A model generated the notes under the pieces. That model saw only the letters and a list, made by a program, of their open reading frames with translations, was not told the DNA's origin and did not search any database. Positions 36,789 through 50,064 of a stretch of DNA of 64,000 bases are shown here, one piece after another. Every line of letters begins with the position of its first letter. Position 1 is the stretch's first letter. This DNA is from Haematobia irritans (taxonomy: Eukaryota > Arthropoda > Insecta > Diptera > Muscidae). The position numbers were made by a program, and so were the translations under genes. The DNA lies in the NCBI RefSeq assembly GCF_050003625.1, contig NC_134398.1:203230583-203294582 (forward strand), in the 5' to 3' direction.

Positions 36789-37769
36789 GCTCGCTTCTCT
36801 CTCTCTCTCTAGGTTAGTCAGTTAGTTAGTCGTGTGTCAATGATTCGTTTTTTCTCCTTTCCTTTCGTAGTATGTCGAGGAATGTGTTTAGTCAATGTTA
36901 TTGTTGTTGTAACACTTATGAAATCAATTTTCTTCATGAATGAATGAGAATGCATTTTCACTTTCACTTTAGGTCTTTAATACAAATACACACACACACA
37001 AACACTCGTATTCACACCTCACCTACCCCACACATTAAACTTTGTTGACCCAGCTAACAAATGCTAGGATTGCATGTGAATATGCCTCTACCTCATTAGA
37101 AGAGCATTTGAAGGACATATAGCAATGCACTGATTATTGGAATCATCCTTGCTATTTTTTACTTCACTTTAAGGCGCCATAAATGGGCACAGAGGGGAAA
37201 AAATAAAAGTAAAGTATCATTCATTCAAGTGTATATGGTTTTGTTATTTTTTTTATGGAAAAAAGAACCTAGTTTTTCTTTCAATTAAGCTGGTTGTTGA
37301 AAGCATTGCTTTTTGGAACATTTTTTGTCGAGGAGAAAAGTAATGTAGAAACCAAGAAATTATGTCACAAAATATTGTGAAACCTAAAAAGTCGCATTTC
37401 AACTTGTTTGTATGAAGTATTATTTTCTAAAAGAATATATAAGGCAATTGGAATTTTTTGTTTTGAGGGATAACACAAATGAGTGAATTCTTTAGAGACA
37501 ATTAGAAGAAGATCAAAGATAATTGTAGCCATAATATGCTGGGTCCTAATTAGGGGGGTCCTATGTTATATAAAAAAAAATTGGGAAAGGTAGTGAGTTA
37601 TTGAACATATTAGTCCATGTACATTGTGGCTGATGTGTATTGCAACCAACGTCAGATTACTATCTTTCCAACACACTGTTGCCCGGTTCCAAAGATTGAT
37701 TGATTCATAGCCGATAAAGCGGAGAATTGGAGTAAGGATATTTTTTAGGACACAATTCCTTTTCGTATT
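36789..37769. other. Non-coding sequence
   Basis: A CT microsatellite lies at about 36795-36812 and a CACACACACA tract at about 36988-37000. No gene was recognised. Confidence 0.5.
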
Positions 37770-39700
37770 AGTTTTTTGTCAAAATTTTATTCCTGTAGAA
37801 AATTTTGTCAACATTTTATTTCTATAGAAAATTATGTCAAAATTTTATTTATATAGAAAATTATGTCAAAATTTTATTTCTATAGAAAATTATGTCAAAA
37901 TTTTATTTCTATAGAAAATTTTGTCAAAATCTTATTTCTATAGAAAGTTTTGTCAAAATTTTATTTCTATACAAAATTATGTCAAAATTTTCTTTCTATA
38001 GAAAATTTTGTCAAATTTTTATTTCAGTAGAAAATTTTGTTAAAATTTTATTTCTATAACAAATTTTGTCAAAATTTTATTTCAATAGAAAATTTTGTCA
38101 AAATTTTATTTCTATAAAAAACAATTTGCAAAACTTTATTTCTTAGAAATTTTTGACAAATTTTTATTTCTATAGAAAATTTTGTCAAAATTTTATTTCT
38201 ATAGAAAATTCTTTCAAAATTGTATTCCTATAGAAAATTTTTGCAAAATTTTATTTCTATAGACAATCTTGGAAAAATTTTATTTCTATAGAAAATTCTT
38301 TCAAAATTTTATTCCTATAGAAAATATAATTAGAAGTTTATTTATATAGAATTTTTTTTTTAATTTTATTTCTATAGAAAATTTTGTCAAAATTTTGTTT
38401 CTATAAAAAACTTTGACAAACTTTTATTTCTATAAAAAATTTTGACAAAATTTTATTTCTATAAAAAAAAATTGTCAAAATTTAATTTCTATAGAAAATT
38501 TTGTCAAAATTTTATTTCTATAGAAAAGTTTGTCAAAATTTTATTTCTATAGAAAATTTTGTCAAAATTTTATTTCTATAGAAAATTTTGTCAAAATTTT
38601 ATTTCTATAGAAAATTGTGGAAAAATTTTATTTCTATAGAAAATTTTGTCCAAATTTTGTTGTTATAGAAAATTTTGTCAAAATTTTATTTCTATAGAAA
38701 ATTTTGTCAAAATTTTATTTCTATTGAAAATTTTGGAAACATTTTATTTCTATAGAAAATTTTGTCAAAATTTTATTTCTAAGAAAGTTTTGTCAAAATT
38801 TCATTTCTATAGAGAATTTTGTCAAAATTTTATTTCTATAGAAAATTGTGGAAAAATTGTATTTCTATAGAAAATTCTTTCAAAATTTTATTTCTATAGA
38901 CAATCTTGGAAAAATTTTATGTCTATAGAAAATATATAGTTTATTTATATAGAAATTTTTTTCAAAAATTTTATTTCTATAGAAAATTTTGTCAAAATTT
39001 TGTTTCTATAAAAAACTTTGAAAAATTTTTATTTCTATAGAAAGTTTTCTCAAAATTTTATTTCTATATAAAATTTTGTCAAAATTCTATTCCTATAGAA
39101 AATTTTGTCAAAATTTTATTTCTATAGAAAATTTTGTCAAAAATTTTATTTCTATAGAAAATTTTGTCAAAAATTTTATTTCTATAGAAAATTTTGTCAA
39201 AAATTTTATTCCTATAGAAAATGTTGTCATAATTTTATATCTATAGAAAATTTTGTCAAAATTTTATTTCTATAGAAAATTTTGTAAAAATTTTATTTCA
39301 ATAGAAAATTTTGTCAAAATTTGATTTCAATAGAAAATTTTGTCAAAATTTTATTTCAATAGAAAATTTTGTCAAAATTTTATTTATATATAAAATATTG
39401 TCAAAATTTTACTTCTATAGACAGTTTTGTCAAAATTTTATTTCTGTGGAAAATTTTGTCAAAATTTTATATCTATATAAAATTTTCTCAAAATTTTATT
39501 TCTATATAAAATTTTGTCAAAATTTAATTTCTATAGAAAATTTTGTCAAAATTTGATTTCTATAGAAAATTTTGACAAAATTATATTTCTATAGAAAATA
39601 TTGTTAAAATTATATGTCCATAGAAAATGTTCGTCGACATTTTATTCCTATAGAACATTTTGTCAAAAATTTATTTCTATATAAAAATTTCTTCCAAATT
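37770..39700. repeat. 29-bp minisatellite array, GTC orientation
   Basis: About 65 units with TTTCTATAGAAAATTTTGTC. A block near 38190-38440 (units with TTCTTTCAAAATT, CAATCTTGGAAAA and AATATA) recurs at about 38870-39030, a higher-order repeat of about 660 bp. Confidence 0.94.
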
Positions 39701-40875
39701 TTCGACATTAAAATTAAAAACAAAAGAATAAACTATTGTGCTCTATTGTGTTTATTTACGCATCGGCCATCTTGTATATTTTAGCGCAACACTGTTAGGT
39801 ATAGCCATAATAGAAACTGATCCCCAGATCTGATTTCTGTCTTTCATGCAAAAATTGGTCCATATCGGTGCATTATTCTTGAGTCTCCTGGACGAACAAA
39901 GCTCATACCACCTGGTGGAAATTTGTTTGGCCAACAATAAAAGAAGGTGAGAGTTGGTTGTCAAAACAAATAAACAAAAATTTATTACAAACAGGTATCT
40001 GCTCGGGCGCCAGATGCAGAGACTTCACTTACAAAGTGAAAAATTCGATATACCCAGATAATACCTTTTACAATACAACCTATGAACCGATTACCTCTAC
40101 ATATGGGATTTTCAAGGATAATTCGTATTGGAAAAAAACCACCTGCTCGGGCGCCATAATAAGATACACTAACAAGATATCCATATTTACAGGGAGTTTC
40201 TCTCCTTTTGGACTAATTATCAGTTCTCGGTTTTCTAAAGTACTGATTATTTGAATTTGAAGATCGGAAAAAGCCTACTTTTTTCACAAAAACTGCAACC
40301 TCAATTACTCAAATGTTGAAAGAAGCCTTCGAAAAAGTAAATGTTAAGCAAGCAAATCAAACAAAAAACATGTTTGTCAACAAACATTTCTCCTCTTCCT
40401 CTATGAGGGGAAAACGGCTAACTGTTTGCAATCCTATAAACTCACAAGTCAGATACTTTGCAAACATTTACCACTAACCATCAACAGCACCGTGATGTCG
40501 CTTCATTTTATGTTTACCGTTTTCGCTTAAAAAAGGCAGCTTTATAGCTTAAAGTGTAACTGATAAAAATAAAATAGGTGACAATATTAAAAATAAAACC
40601 ACATTTAAATTTGGATACATTTGTAAATTTATGACATTATCCACGATGCTATGATGTGGCTATGTCGGCGGCTTGATTGTTTGTTTGACACCGCCTCGCC
40701 ACAACTCAAAATATAGTTGGGAAAATAATTATGCCATAAGATAAAGTGCCACAGAAGACAAATAGCAGCAACGGTTCTGTGGTGAGCTTCACGGTTAATT
40801 GTGTATGGGTGTAAATTTGCTTGTGCAATGCTACCCATACATGAAAAGTGGTAATGTTGTACACAGTGACAACCG
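39701..40875. other. Non-coding sequence with repeat fragments
   Basis: The stretch 39795-39935 is a decayed 153-type monomer (GAAACTGATCCCCAGATCTG, AAAAATTGGTCCATATCGGTG). The 14-mer CTGCTCGGGCGCCA occurs twice, at 39999-40012 and 40143-40156. Its complement resembles a lysine-tRNA primer-binding site, so an LTR-retrotransposon fragment is possible. No coding region was recognised. Confidence 0.4.
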
Positions 40876-43800
40876 CATATATAGAAAATTTTGACAAAAT
40901 TTCATTTCTATAGAAAATTTTCGAAAAAAAATTATTTATATAGAAAATTTTCGAAAAATTTTATTTCTATAGAAAATTTTCGAAAAATTTTATTTCTATA
41001 GAAAATTTTCGAAAAATTTTATTTCTATAAAAAGTTTGTCAAAATTTCATTTCTAAGAAAATTTTGTAAACATTTTATTTCTATAGACAATTTTCTCAAA
41101 ATTTTAATTTTGATCAATTATTTGTTAACAGTCAGAGAAAATCTTCTTTGGAGATTCTTTAAAAATTAAATGTGAAATTATTTTTTTTTATAGAAAATTT
41201 TGTCACAATTTTATATCTATCGAAAATTTTGTCAAAATTTTATATCTATCGAAAAATTTGTCAAAATTTTATATCTATCGAAAATTTTGTCAAAATTTTA
41301 TTTCTATATAAAATTTTGTCAAAATTTTATTTCTATAGAGAATTTTGTCAAAATTTAATTTCTATAGAGAAGTTTGTTGTAATTATATTTTATAATATTT
41401 TTTTTTCTAATTTTGTCAAAATTTTATATCTATAGTAAATTTTGTCAAAATTTTATTTCTACAGAAAATTTTTGCAATATTTTATTTCTATAGAAAATTT
41501 TTGCAAAACTTAATTTCTATAAAAAATTTTGTAAATTTTATCTCTATAAAAAAAATTTGTAAAAATTGTATTTCTATAGAAAATTTTGTAAAAATTGTAT
41601 TTCTATAGAAAATTTTTTAAAAATTGTATTTCTATAGAAAATTTTTGAAAAATTTTATTTCTATAGAAAATTTTGACAAAATTTTATTTCTGTAGAAAAT
41701 TTTTGCAAAATTTTATTTCTATAGAAAATTTTTGCAAAATTTTATTTCTATAGAAAATGTTTGAAAAATCTTATTTCTATAGAAATCGTTGTCAAAATTT
41801 TATTTCTATAGAAAATTTTGTAAAAAATTTATTTCTATAGAAAATTTTGTGGAAAATTTATTTCTATAGAAAATTTTGTCAAAATTTTATTTCTATACGA
41901 AGTTTTGTCAGTATTTTATTTCTATAGAAAATTGTTGCAAAATTTTATTTCTATAGAAAATTTTTTCAAAAATTTATTTCTATAGAAAATTTTGCCAAAA
42001 TTTTATTTCCATAGAAAATTTTGTCAAAATTTTATTTCTATAAAAAGTTTGTCAAAATTTCATTTCTAAGAAATTTTTGTAAACATTTTATTTCTATAGA
42101 CAATTTTCTCAAAATTTTAATTTTGATCAATTATTTGTTAACAGGCAGAGAAAATCTTCTTTGGAGATTCTTTAAAAATTAAATGTAAAATTATTTTTTT
42201 ATAGAAAATTTTGTCACAATTTTATATCTATCGAAAATTTTGTCAAAATTTTATATCTATCGAAAAATTTGTCAAAATTTTATATCTATCGAAAATTTTA
42301 TGAAAATTTTATTTCAGTATAAAATTTTGTCAAAATTTTATTTCTATAGAAAAATTTTGTCAACATTTTATTTCTGTAGAAAAATTTTGTCAAAATATTA
42401 TTTCTATAGCAACTTTTGTAAAAATATTACTCCTATAGATGATTTTTTTTTTTTGATTTTTATCAAAAAAAATTATTATATAGAAAAAAAATTATTTATA
42501 TAGAAAATTTTCGAAAAATTTTATTTCTACAGAAAATTTTCGAAAAATTTTATTTCTATAAAAATTTTGTCAAAATTTCATTTCTAAGAAAATTTTGTAA
42601 ACATTTTATTTCTGTAGAAAATTTTCTCAAAATTTTAATTTTGATCAATTATTTGTAAACAGTCAGAGAAAATCTTCTTTGGAGATTCTTTAAAAATTAA
42701 ATGAGAAATTATTGTTTTTTTTTTATAGAAAATTTTGTCACAATTTTATATCTATCGAAAATTTTTTCAGAATTTTATATCTATCGAAAAATTTGTCAAA
42801 ATTTTATATCTATCGAAAATTTTATAAAAATTTTATTTCAGTATAAAATTTTGTCAAAATTTTATTTCTATAGAAAAATTTTGTCAACATTTTATTTCTG
42901 TAGAAAAATTTTGTCAAAATATTATTTCTATAGCAACTTTTGTAAAATATATAGATGCTTTTTTTTATTTTTATCAAATTTTGTCAAAGTTTTATTTCCA
43001 TATAGAATTTTGTCATAATTTTAGTTTATAATAAATTTATTTCTAATTTTGTTAAAATTTTATATCTATAGTAAATTTTGTCAAAATTTTATTTCTATAG
43101 AAAATTTTTGCAAAACTTAATTTCTATAAAAAATTTTGTAAATTTCTTTTTATACAGGAAATGTTGTCAAAATTTTATTTCTATAGACAATTTTGTCAAA
43201 ATTTTATCTCTATAAAAAATTTTGTAAAAATTGTATTTCTATAGAAAATTTTTTAAAAATTTTATTTATATAGAACATTTTTGAAAAATTTTATTTCTAT
43301 AGAAAATTTCGACAAAATTTTATTTCTACACACAAAAAATTTTTTTCTGATTCAATCACGAAATTAATTGATCCAATTGATTTTTTAATTGAAATGTCTT
43401 CAATCACAGAAATGATAATATCAATTAAAAAATTAATTGAAGGTCAATTAAACAATAAATTGATCCAATTGATACTATTAATTTTTGTTTCAATTAAAAA
43501 ATTTTTTGAATCAATTAAATTTGTAATTGAAAAATTTTTTAAACTCAATTAAAATTTTAATTGGAAAAATTTTCGTGAAATTTTTTTCTGTGTATAGAAA
43601 ATTTTTGCAAAATTTTATTTCTATAGAAAATTTTTTAAAAATTGTATTTCTATAGAAAATTTTTGAAAAATTTTATTTCTATAGAAAATTTCGACAAAAT
43701 TTTATTTCTATAGAAAATTTTTGCAAAATTTTATTTCTATAGAAAATGTTTGCAAAATCTTATTTCTATAGAAAATTTTTTCAAAATTTTATTTCTATAG

Positions 43801-44012
43801 AAATCGTTGTCAAAATTTTATTTCTATAGAAAATTTTGTAAAAAATTTATTTCTATATAAAATTTTGTGAAAAATTTATTTCTATAGAAAATTTTGTCAA
43901 AATTTTATTTCTATAGAAAATTTTTTCAAAAATTTATTTCTATAGAAAATTTTGCCAAAATTTTATTTCCATAGAAAATTTTTTCAAAATTTTATTTCTA
44001 TAGAAAATTTAC
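40876..44012. repeat. 29-bp minisatellite array, GTC orientation, with shared spacers
   Basis: Units with TTTTGTC, TTTTTGC and TTTCGAA cores are mixed. A non-repeat spacer (CAGTCAGAGAAAATCTTC and TTGGAGATTCTTTAAAAATT) occurs at about 41106-41180, 42119-42193 and 42637-42712, each followed by the same variant units (TATCTATCGAAAA). The array has therefore been duplicated in segments of about 1013 and 518 bp. It is interrupted by a MITE at 43329-43592. Confidence 0.93.
43329..43592. mobile_element. 264-bp TA-MITE inserted in the minisatellite
   Basis: Ends CACACAAAAAAT and TTTTTTTCTGTG are imperfect inverted repeats flanked by TA (43327-43328, 43593-43594). Removing the element and one TA restores the standard unit ATTTCTATAGAAAAT, so the target site can be read directly. 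The interior is built of AATTGATCCAATTGA-like phrases with internal dyad symmetry. Older relatives lie near 23395 and 23760. Confidence 0.88.
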
Positions 44013-44900
44013 AAAAAAATAGTTTTTAGATTAGTTTCCTTCTTCGCCTTATAGCCACAAATCTACAACTCTGTTGTTCCAGTTTAGTGCCAAATTTTCC
44101 TCTTTTTTCAGTGTAGAGCCACTAGATGAATTTTTGTTACACTTTTGTGCCACCTTTTTGCCATGTTGGGGGACTTTTTTGTATTATACTGAAGCACTAC
44201 CTACGTTACAGCTCTGTCCTGATTCCGTTTATGGTTGAAAATGTACCTCACCGAATCTTTCTCTTTTATAGATTTTGGTTGACATTTTCCATCATTTCCA
44301 AATCTGCTGCACAGTGTGCTACCATCATCCAAGCCACCACAATTTTCAACTCATAAGGCAACATGTTGTCATTAATTCATTCTTTGTGGTTTCTAGGGTA
44401 TCTCATTCCCATGAACATGTCTGTCTGCCACTAATCATCCTCAAACAAAACCAAAAGACATGGCGGTAAATTTTGGTTGGGTCCTTCGAAAACCCCCATG
44501 AAAAGTGCGGGGAAATGCTTTCGGGCCAATGTGTGTTAAAACTGAAGATAAAATACAACCTACAACATAAAAAAAAATATTAAAAACACGACAAATTAAT
44601 AATGTAAGAAGGTCGGTTGCTTGGTCGATTTAGCTCAGATGCCTAACAACATGAACTAGAGCTCAGTTAGTTAGTTAAAGAAGAACAAGAAGAATTTCTA
44701 TGGCAGTATTTGGACGGAAAACCCATGTGGAAATTGTTTTCCCCCAGAGAACCTATTTATATTGCCAATAAAAACGTAAATCGTGTATTTTGTCACTAAA
44801 CAAACAATGAGCTCAAAATTGACAATAGATTCATGCTCAAAATGCGCCTCCCTGAAATTCGTTGTTGATGGGATATGCGTCATTGGAGTGGAGGTGGTAT
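44013..44900. other. Unique non-coding sequence between arrays
   Basis: Moderate-complexity sequence with no recognised gene or element. Confidence 0.5.
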
Positions 44901-47900
44901 ATTTGTAAACAGTTAGAGAAAATCTTCTTTAGAGAGTATCTATATCAGATTCTTTAAAAATTATATTTGAAACTGATTTTATTTCTATAGAAAATTTTGT
45001 CAAAATTTTATATCTATCGAAAATTTTGTCAAAATTTTATTTCTATAGAAAATTTTGTCAAAATTTAACTTCTATAGAAAATTTTGTCAAAATTTTATTT
45101 CTGCAGAAAATTTTGTCAGAATTTTACTTCTATAGACAGTTTTGTCAAAATTTTATTTCTATAGAAAATTTTGTCAAAATTTTATTTCTATAGAAAATTT
45201 AGTCAAAATTTTATTTCTATAGAAAATTTTGTCAAAATTTTATTTCTATAGAAAATTTTGTCAAAATTTTATTTCTGTAAAAAATTTTGTTAAAATTTTA
45301 TTTTCATAGAAAATTTTGTCACAATTTTATATCTATAGCAAATTTTGTAAAAATTTTATATCTATAGAAAATTTTGTAAAAATTTTATTTCTATAGAAAA
45401 TTTTGTCAAAATTTCATTTCTGTAGATAATTTTGTCAAAATTTTATTTCTATAGAAAATGTTGTCAAAATTTTATTTATATATAAAATATTGTCAAAATT
45501 TTACTTCTATAGGCAGTTTTGTCAACATTTTTTTCTATAGAATTTTTTTGTCAAAATTTTATATCAATAGAAAGTTTTGTCAAAATTTCATTTCTATAAA
45601 AAATTTTGTCACAATTTTATATCTATAGAAAATTTTGTCAAAATTTTATATCTATAGAAAATTTTTTAAAAATTTTATTTCTATAGAAAATTTTATCAAA
45701 ATTTTATATCTATAGAAAATTTTGTCAAAATTTTATTTCTATAGAAAATGTTATCAAAATTTTATTTCTATAGAAAATTTTGTCAAAATTTTATTTCTAT
45801 AGACAATTTTGTCAAAATTTTATTTCTATAGAAAATTTAGTCAAAATTTTATATCAATAGAAAGTTTTGTCAAAATTTCATTTCTATAAAAAATTTTGTC
45901 ACAATTTTATATCTATAGAAAATTTTTTAAAAATGTTATATCAATAGAAAATTTTGTCAAAATTTTATATCTATAGAAAATTTTGTCAAAATTTTATATC
46001 AATAGAAAATTTTGTCAAAATTTTATATCTATAGAAAATTTTCTCGAAATTTTATATCTATAGAAAATTTTGCCAAAATTTCATTTCTATAAAAAATTTT
46101 GTCACAATTTTATATCTATAGAAAATTTTGTCAAAATTTTATATCTATAGAAAATTTTGTCAAAATTTTATATCCATAGAAAATTTTGTCAAAATTTTAT
46201 ATCCATAGAAAATTTTGTAAAAACTTTATATCTATAGAAAATTTTGTCAAAATTTTATATCTATAGAAAATTTTGTCAAAATTTTATTTCTATAGAAAAT
46301 TTTGTCAAAATTTCATTTCTATAAAAAAGTTAGTCACAATTTTATATCTATAAAAAATTTTTTAAAAATTTTATTTCTATAGAAAATTTTGTCAAAATTT
46401 TATTTCTATAGAAAATTTTGTAAAAATTTTATTTCTTTAGAAAATTTTTTCAAAATTTTATATCAATAGAAAGTTTTGTCAAAATTGCATTTCTATAAAA
46501 AATTTTGTCACAATTTTATATCTATAGAAAATTTTGTCAAAATTTCATTTCTATAAAAAAGTTAGTCACAATTTTATATCTATAAAAAATTTTTTAAAAA
46601 TTTTATTTCTATAGAAAATTTTATCAAAATTTTATTTATATAGAAAATTTTGTCAAAATTTTATTTCTATAGAAAATTTTGTAAAAATTTTATTTCTATA
46701 GAAAATTTTGTCAAAATTTTATATCTATAGAAAATTTTGTCAAAATTTTTATATCTATAGAAAATTTTGTCAAAATTTTTATTTCTATAGAAATTTTTTG
46801 TCAACATTTTATTTCTATAGAAAATTTTGTCAAAATTTTATTTCTATAGAAAATTTTGTCAAAATTTTATTTCTACAGAAAATTTAGTCAAAATTTTATA
46901 TCTATAGAATATTTTGTCAAAAATTTTTTTAATAGAAAATTTTCTCAAAATTTTATATCTATAGAAAATTTTCTCAAAATCTTATATCAATAGAAAGTTT
47001 TGTCACAATTGCATTTCTATAAAAAATTTTGTCACAATTTTATATCTATAGAAAATTTTGTCAAAATTTTATTTCTATAGAAAATTTTGTAAACATTTTA
47101 TTTCTATAAAAAATTTTGTCAAAATTTTATATCTATAGGAAATTTTGTCAAAATTTTTATATCTATAGAAAATTTTGTCAAAATATTTATTTCTATAGAA
47201 AATTTTGTCAAAATTTTATTTCTATAGAAAATTTTGTCAAAATTTTATTTCTATAGAAAATTTTGTCAAAATTTTATTTCTACAGAAAATTTAGTCAAAA
47301 TTTTATTTCTATAGAATATTTTGTCAAAAATTTTTTTAATAGAAAATTTTCTCAAAATTTTATATCTATAGAAAATTTTCTCAAAATCTTATATCAATAG
47401 AAAGTTTTGTCACAATTGCATTTCTATAAAAAATTTTGTCACAATTTTATATCTATAGAAAATTTTGTCAAAATTTTATTTCTATAGAAAATTTTGTAAA
47501 CATTTTATTTCTATAGAAAATTTTGTCAAAATTTTATATCTATAGGAAATTTTGTCAAAATTTTTATATCTATAGAAAATTTTGTCAAAATATTTATTTC
47601 TATAGAAAATTTTGTCAAAATTTTATTTCTATAGAAAATTTTGTCAAAATTTTATTTCTATAGAAAATTTTGTCAAAATTGTATTTCTATAGAAAATTTT
47701 GTAAAAATGTTATTTCTATAGAAAATTTTGTCAAAATTTTATATCTATAGAAATTTTTGTCAAAATTTTATTTCTATAAAAAATTTTGTCAAAATTTTAT
47801 TTCTATACAAATTTTTTTCAATATATTATTTCTATAGAAAATGTTGTCAAAAATTCATTTCTATAGAAAATTTTGTCAAAATTTTATATCTATGGAAAAT

Positions 47901-48135
47901 TTTGTCAAAATGTTATTTCTATTGAAAGTGTTGTCAAAATTTTATTTCTATAGAAAATTTTGTCAAAATTTTATTTCTATAGAAATATTTGTCAAAATTT
48001 CATTTCTATAGAAAATTTTGTAAAAATTTTATTTATATAGAGAATTTTATCATAATTTTATTTCTTAGTAATTTTGTCAAAAATTTGTTCCTATAGAAAA
48101 TGTTGTCAACATTTTATTTCTATATAAAAATTTTC
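44901..48135. repeat. 29-bp minisatellite array, GTC orientation, with 407-bp higher-order repeat
   Basis: The left edge (44901-44972) carries a diverged copy of the spacer found in the 40.9-44.0 kb array, so the two arrays are paralogous. About 105 units follow; units with TATATCTATAG alternate with TATTTCTATAG. The marker CTACAGAAAATTTAGTC recurs with its TACAGA at 46874 and 47281, 407 bp apart, with the surrounding units in the same order (about 46860-47700). Confidence 0.94.
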
Positions 48136-48597
48136 ATCAGTGTATTTTGAATAAATATATTGGTATTATTGGTGCATGGTTACGATGTCGCCTACTCTGT
48201 AATAGAAGATGTTTGCCAAAATACAATAAAAACAGAAAAACAACACAAGGAAATAATGACGATATGACAAGACACCAATATTGTCTATAGGCAAACAATC
48301 GATTAAACCTTGTTCGAAATATTTCGCTGATATTATTCAAACAAAAAATAGAAAATTTTCCTAAGAGAATAGGGGAGGCCATGAGTTTAATAACATGACA
48401 ATGCATGTAGTAATTATTGACAAAGAGTCATAAAAACAAAAACAAAATTTGGCCAATATGTAATTGAGCTCCACCTTAAATAATGTAGCAAAAATAAATT
48501 ATTAAAATAGACAATTTTTGCGAAATTCTTATATTTATGGAAAAATGTCTGCAACAATTTAATTGTATATGGACAATTTTTGGTTTATTTTATTTAC
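48136..48597. other. Non-coding sequence
   Basis: AT-rich; nothing recognised. Confidence 0.5.
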
Positions 48598-48690
48598 TAT
48601 TAATAGGTGTCTCAAATAATTGGTAGTATGCGGCCTGATAAGTCTAGTAGGCATTTTACATCTCACTAACCCTACAACTACAATATTTTA
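48598..48690. repeat. Direct repeat, copy 1 of 2
   Basis: Shares CTATTAATAGGT, a following CAAATAATTGG-like stretch and CATCTCACTAACCCTACAAC with 49816-49915, about 1.2 kb downstream. Confidence 0.7.
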
Positions 48691-49405
48691 ATTCCTTAGA
48701 TAATTTTTGGAAAAATTGATTTCTATAAATTATTTTATAAAATATTATTTCTATTTATATATAGAGAAAATTTTATTTCTTTAGAAAATTTTGTTTCTAT
48801 AAAAATTTCTCCATCTTTTCTATAGCAGATTTTTGAAAAAAAAATTATTTCTATAGAACTTTTTTGGACATTTTTTTATATATAAAATTTTCTGTAACAT
48901 GTTATTTAATTAGAAAATTTTGAAAAATTTTATTTCTATAGGAAATCATCTGCAACATTTTATTTCTATAGAATATTTGATTTCTATAAAACTTTCTTTT
49001 CGGCATTTTTGTTAGAAAATTTATGCACATTTAAGTAAAAAAAACTAATTTTCAAAATATTTTTTAGAAAATTTTTATTTTTTAGAAAATTGTTGAAAAA
49101 TGTAGAATTTTTTCTTTCTATAGAAAAATTTTGAAAATATTTTTTTTTTAATTTCTTTAGATTTTTTTAAATTTATTTTCTCGAGAACAATTTCTGAAAC
49201 ACTTTATTTCTATAAAGATATTTTTGGAAAATTTTATTTCTATAGAAACATTATAGAAAATATATATTTAGAAAATTTTGAAAAAATTGTATTTCCATAG
49301 ACAATTTTCTAAAACTTTCACTTTATATAGGAAATTTACAAGAAAATTTTATTTCTTTAGAAAATGTTGTTTTTGTAGATTTGTTTTTTAGTTTTACAGA
49401 AAATT
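48691..49405. repeat. Strongly decayed 29-bp minisatellite
   Basis: ATTTCTATAGAA-AAATTTT phrases are still visible, but spacing and cores are eroded. This is probably the oldest block in the window. Confidence 0.75.
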
Positions 49406-49439
49406 TTATTGCATTAGTCCTGTTTCTCTTATTCTTCCT

Positions 49440-49748
49440 ATATCGTGCAAATTATTATTTCAATGTTTTTTTTTTTTAATTTTAATTCTATGAGAGTAGT
49501 AATCAATTCCTAAATTTTTATATTTATATATCAAATTGTTTTTGTAATGTAGTCTACATATAGTAGTAAAATATATACTTAGTATTAAGGTGTAATTATA
49601 TGTCAACTTTTTGCAGTCCTTGATTGTAGTCCTAATTATTTTTATAATTTTTTTTAAGTAAATTTAATGTAATTCTTTATTTTGAGTATCCCTGTAACCG
49701 TATATGGCCATTTCGGCTTGGTTGTAAAATGAGTTAAATAAAACAAAA
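49440..49748 (+). mobile_element. Possible LINE 3' end embedded in decayed minisatellite
   Basis: A unique stretch ending TGTAACCGTATATGGCC and GTAAAATGAGTTAAATAAAA is followed at once by minisatellite-like sequence (ATTTTATTACAAATGGAAA). The form suits a short, 5'-truncated LINE tail, but no coding sequence or clear duplication is seen. Confidence 0.3.
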
Positions 49749-49815
49749 ATCTGCAACATTTTATTACAAATGGAAATTTTATTTTTATTTTATGTGCCTT
49801 GTTTCTATTATCATC

Positions 49816-49915
49816 GCTATTAATAGGTATCGCAGATAGTTGGATATATGCAACCTGTTAAAATGGTGAGTATACTATGTATTTTCCATCTCACTGACCC
49901 TACAACTACACTCTG
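49816..49915. repeat. Direct repeat, copy 2 of 2
   Basis: Partner of 48598-48690. The next 140 bp (to 50056) are unique. Confidence 0.7.
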
Positions 49916-50064
49916 TTTGACCCTAACCACGTGTTCTATATATAGAGCTCTAACTACAACACTTTTGTTTATAATATCCGATATAACAATACGCAATTCA
50001 TAATCAGGCCAGGAGCCTATTTTTAGTCTCTGACCTAGTAGGTGTGTGGCAGGACAGTTGAGAG

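Noticed and set aside
37672..39798. hAT-type ends around the 37.8-39.7 kb array (CACTGTTGCCC and GCAACACTG)
   Set aside because: The end motifs look similar, but the flanking eight bases (TTCCAACA and TTAGGTAT) do not match, so no target duplication supports an element.
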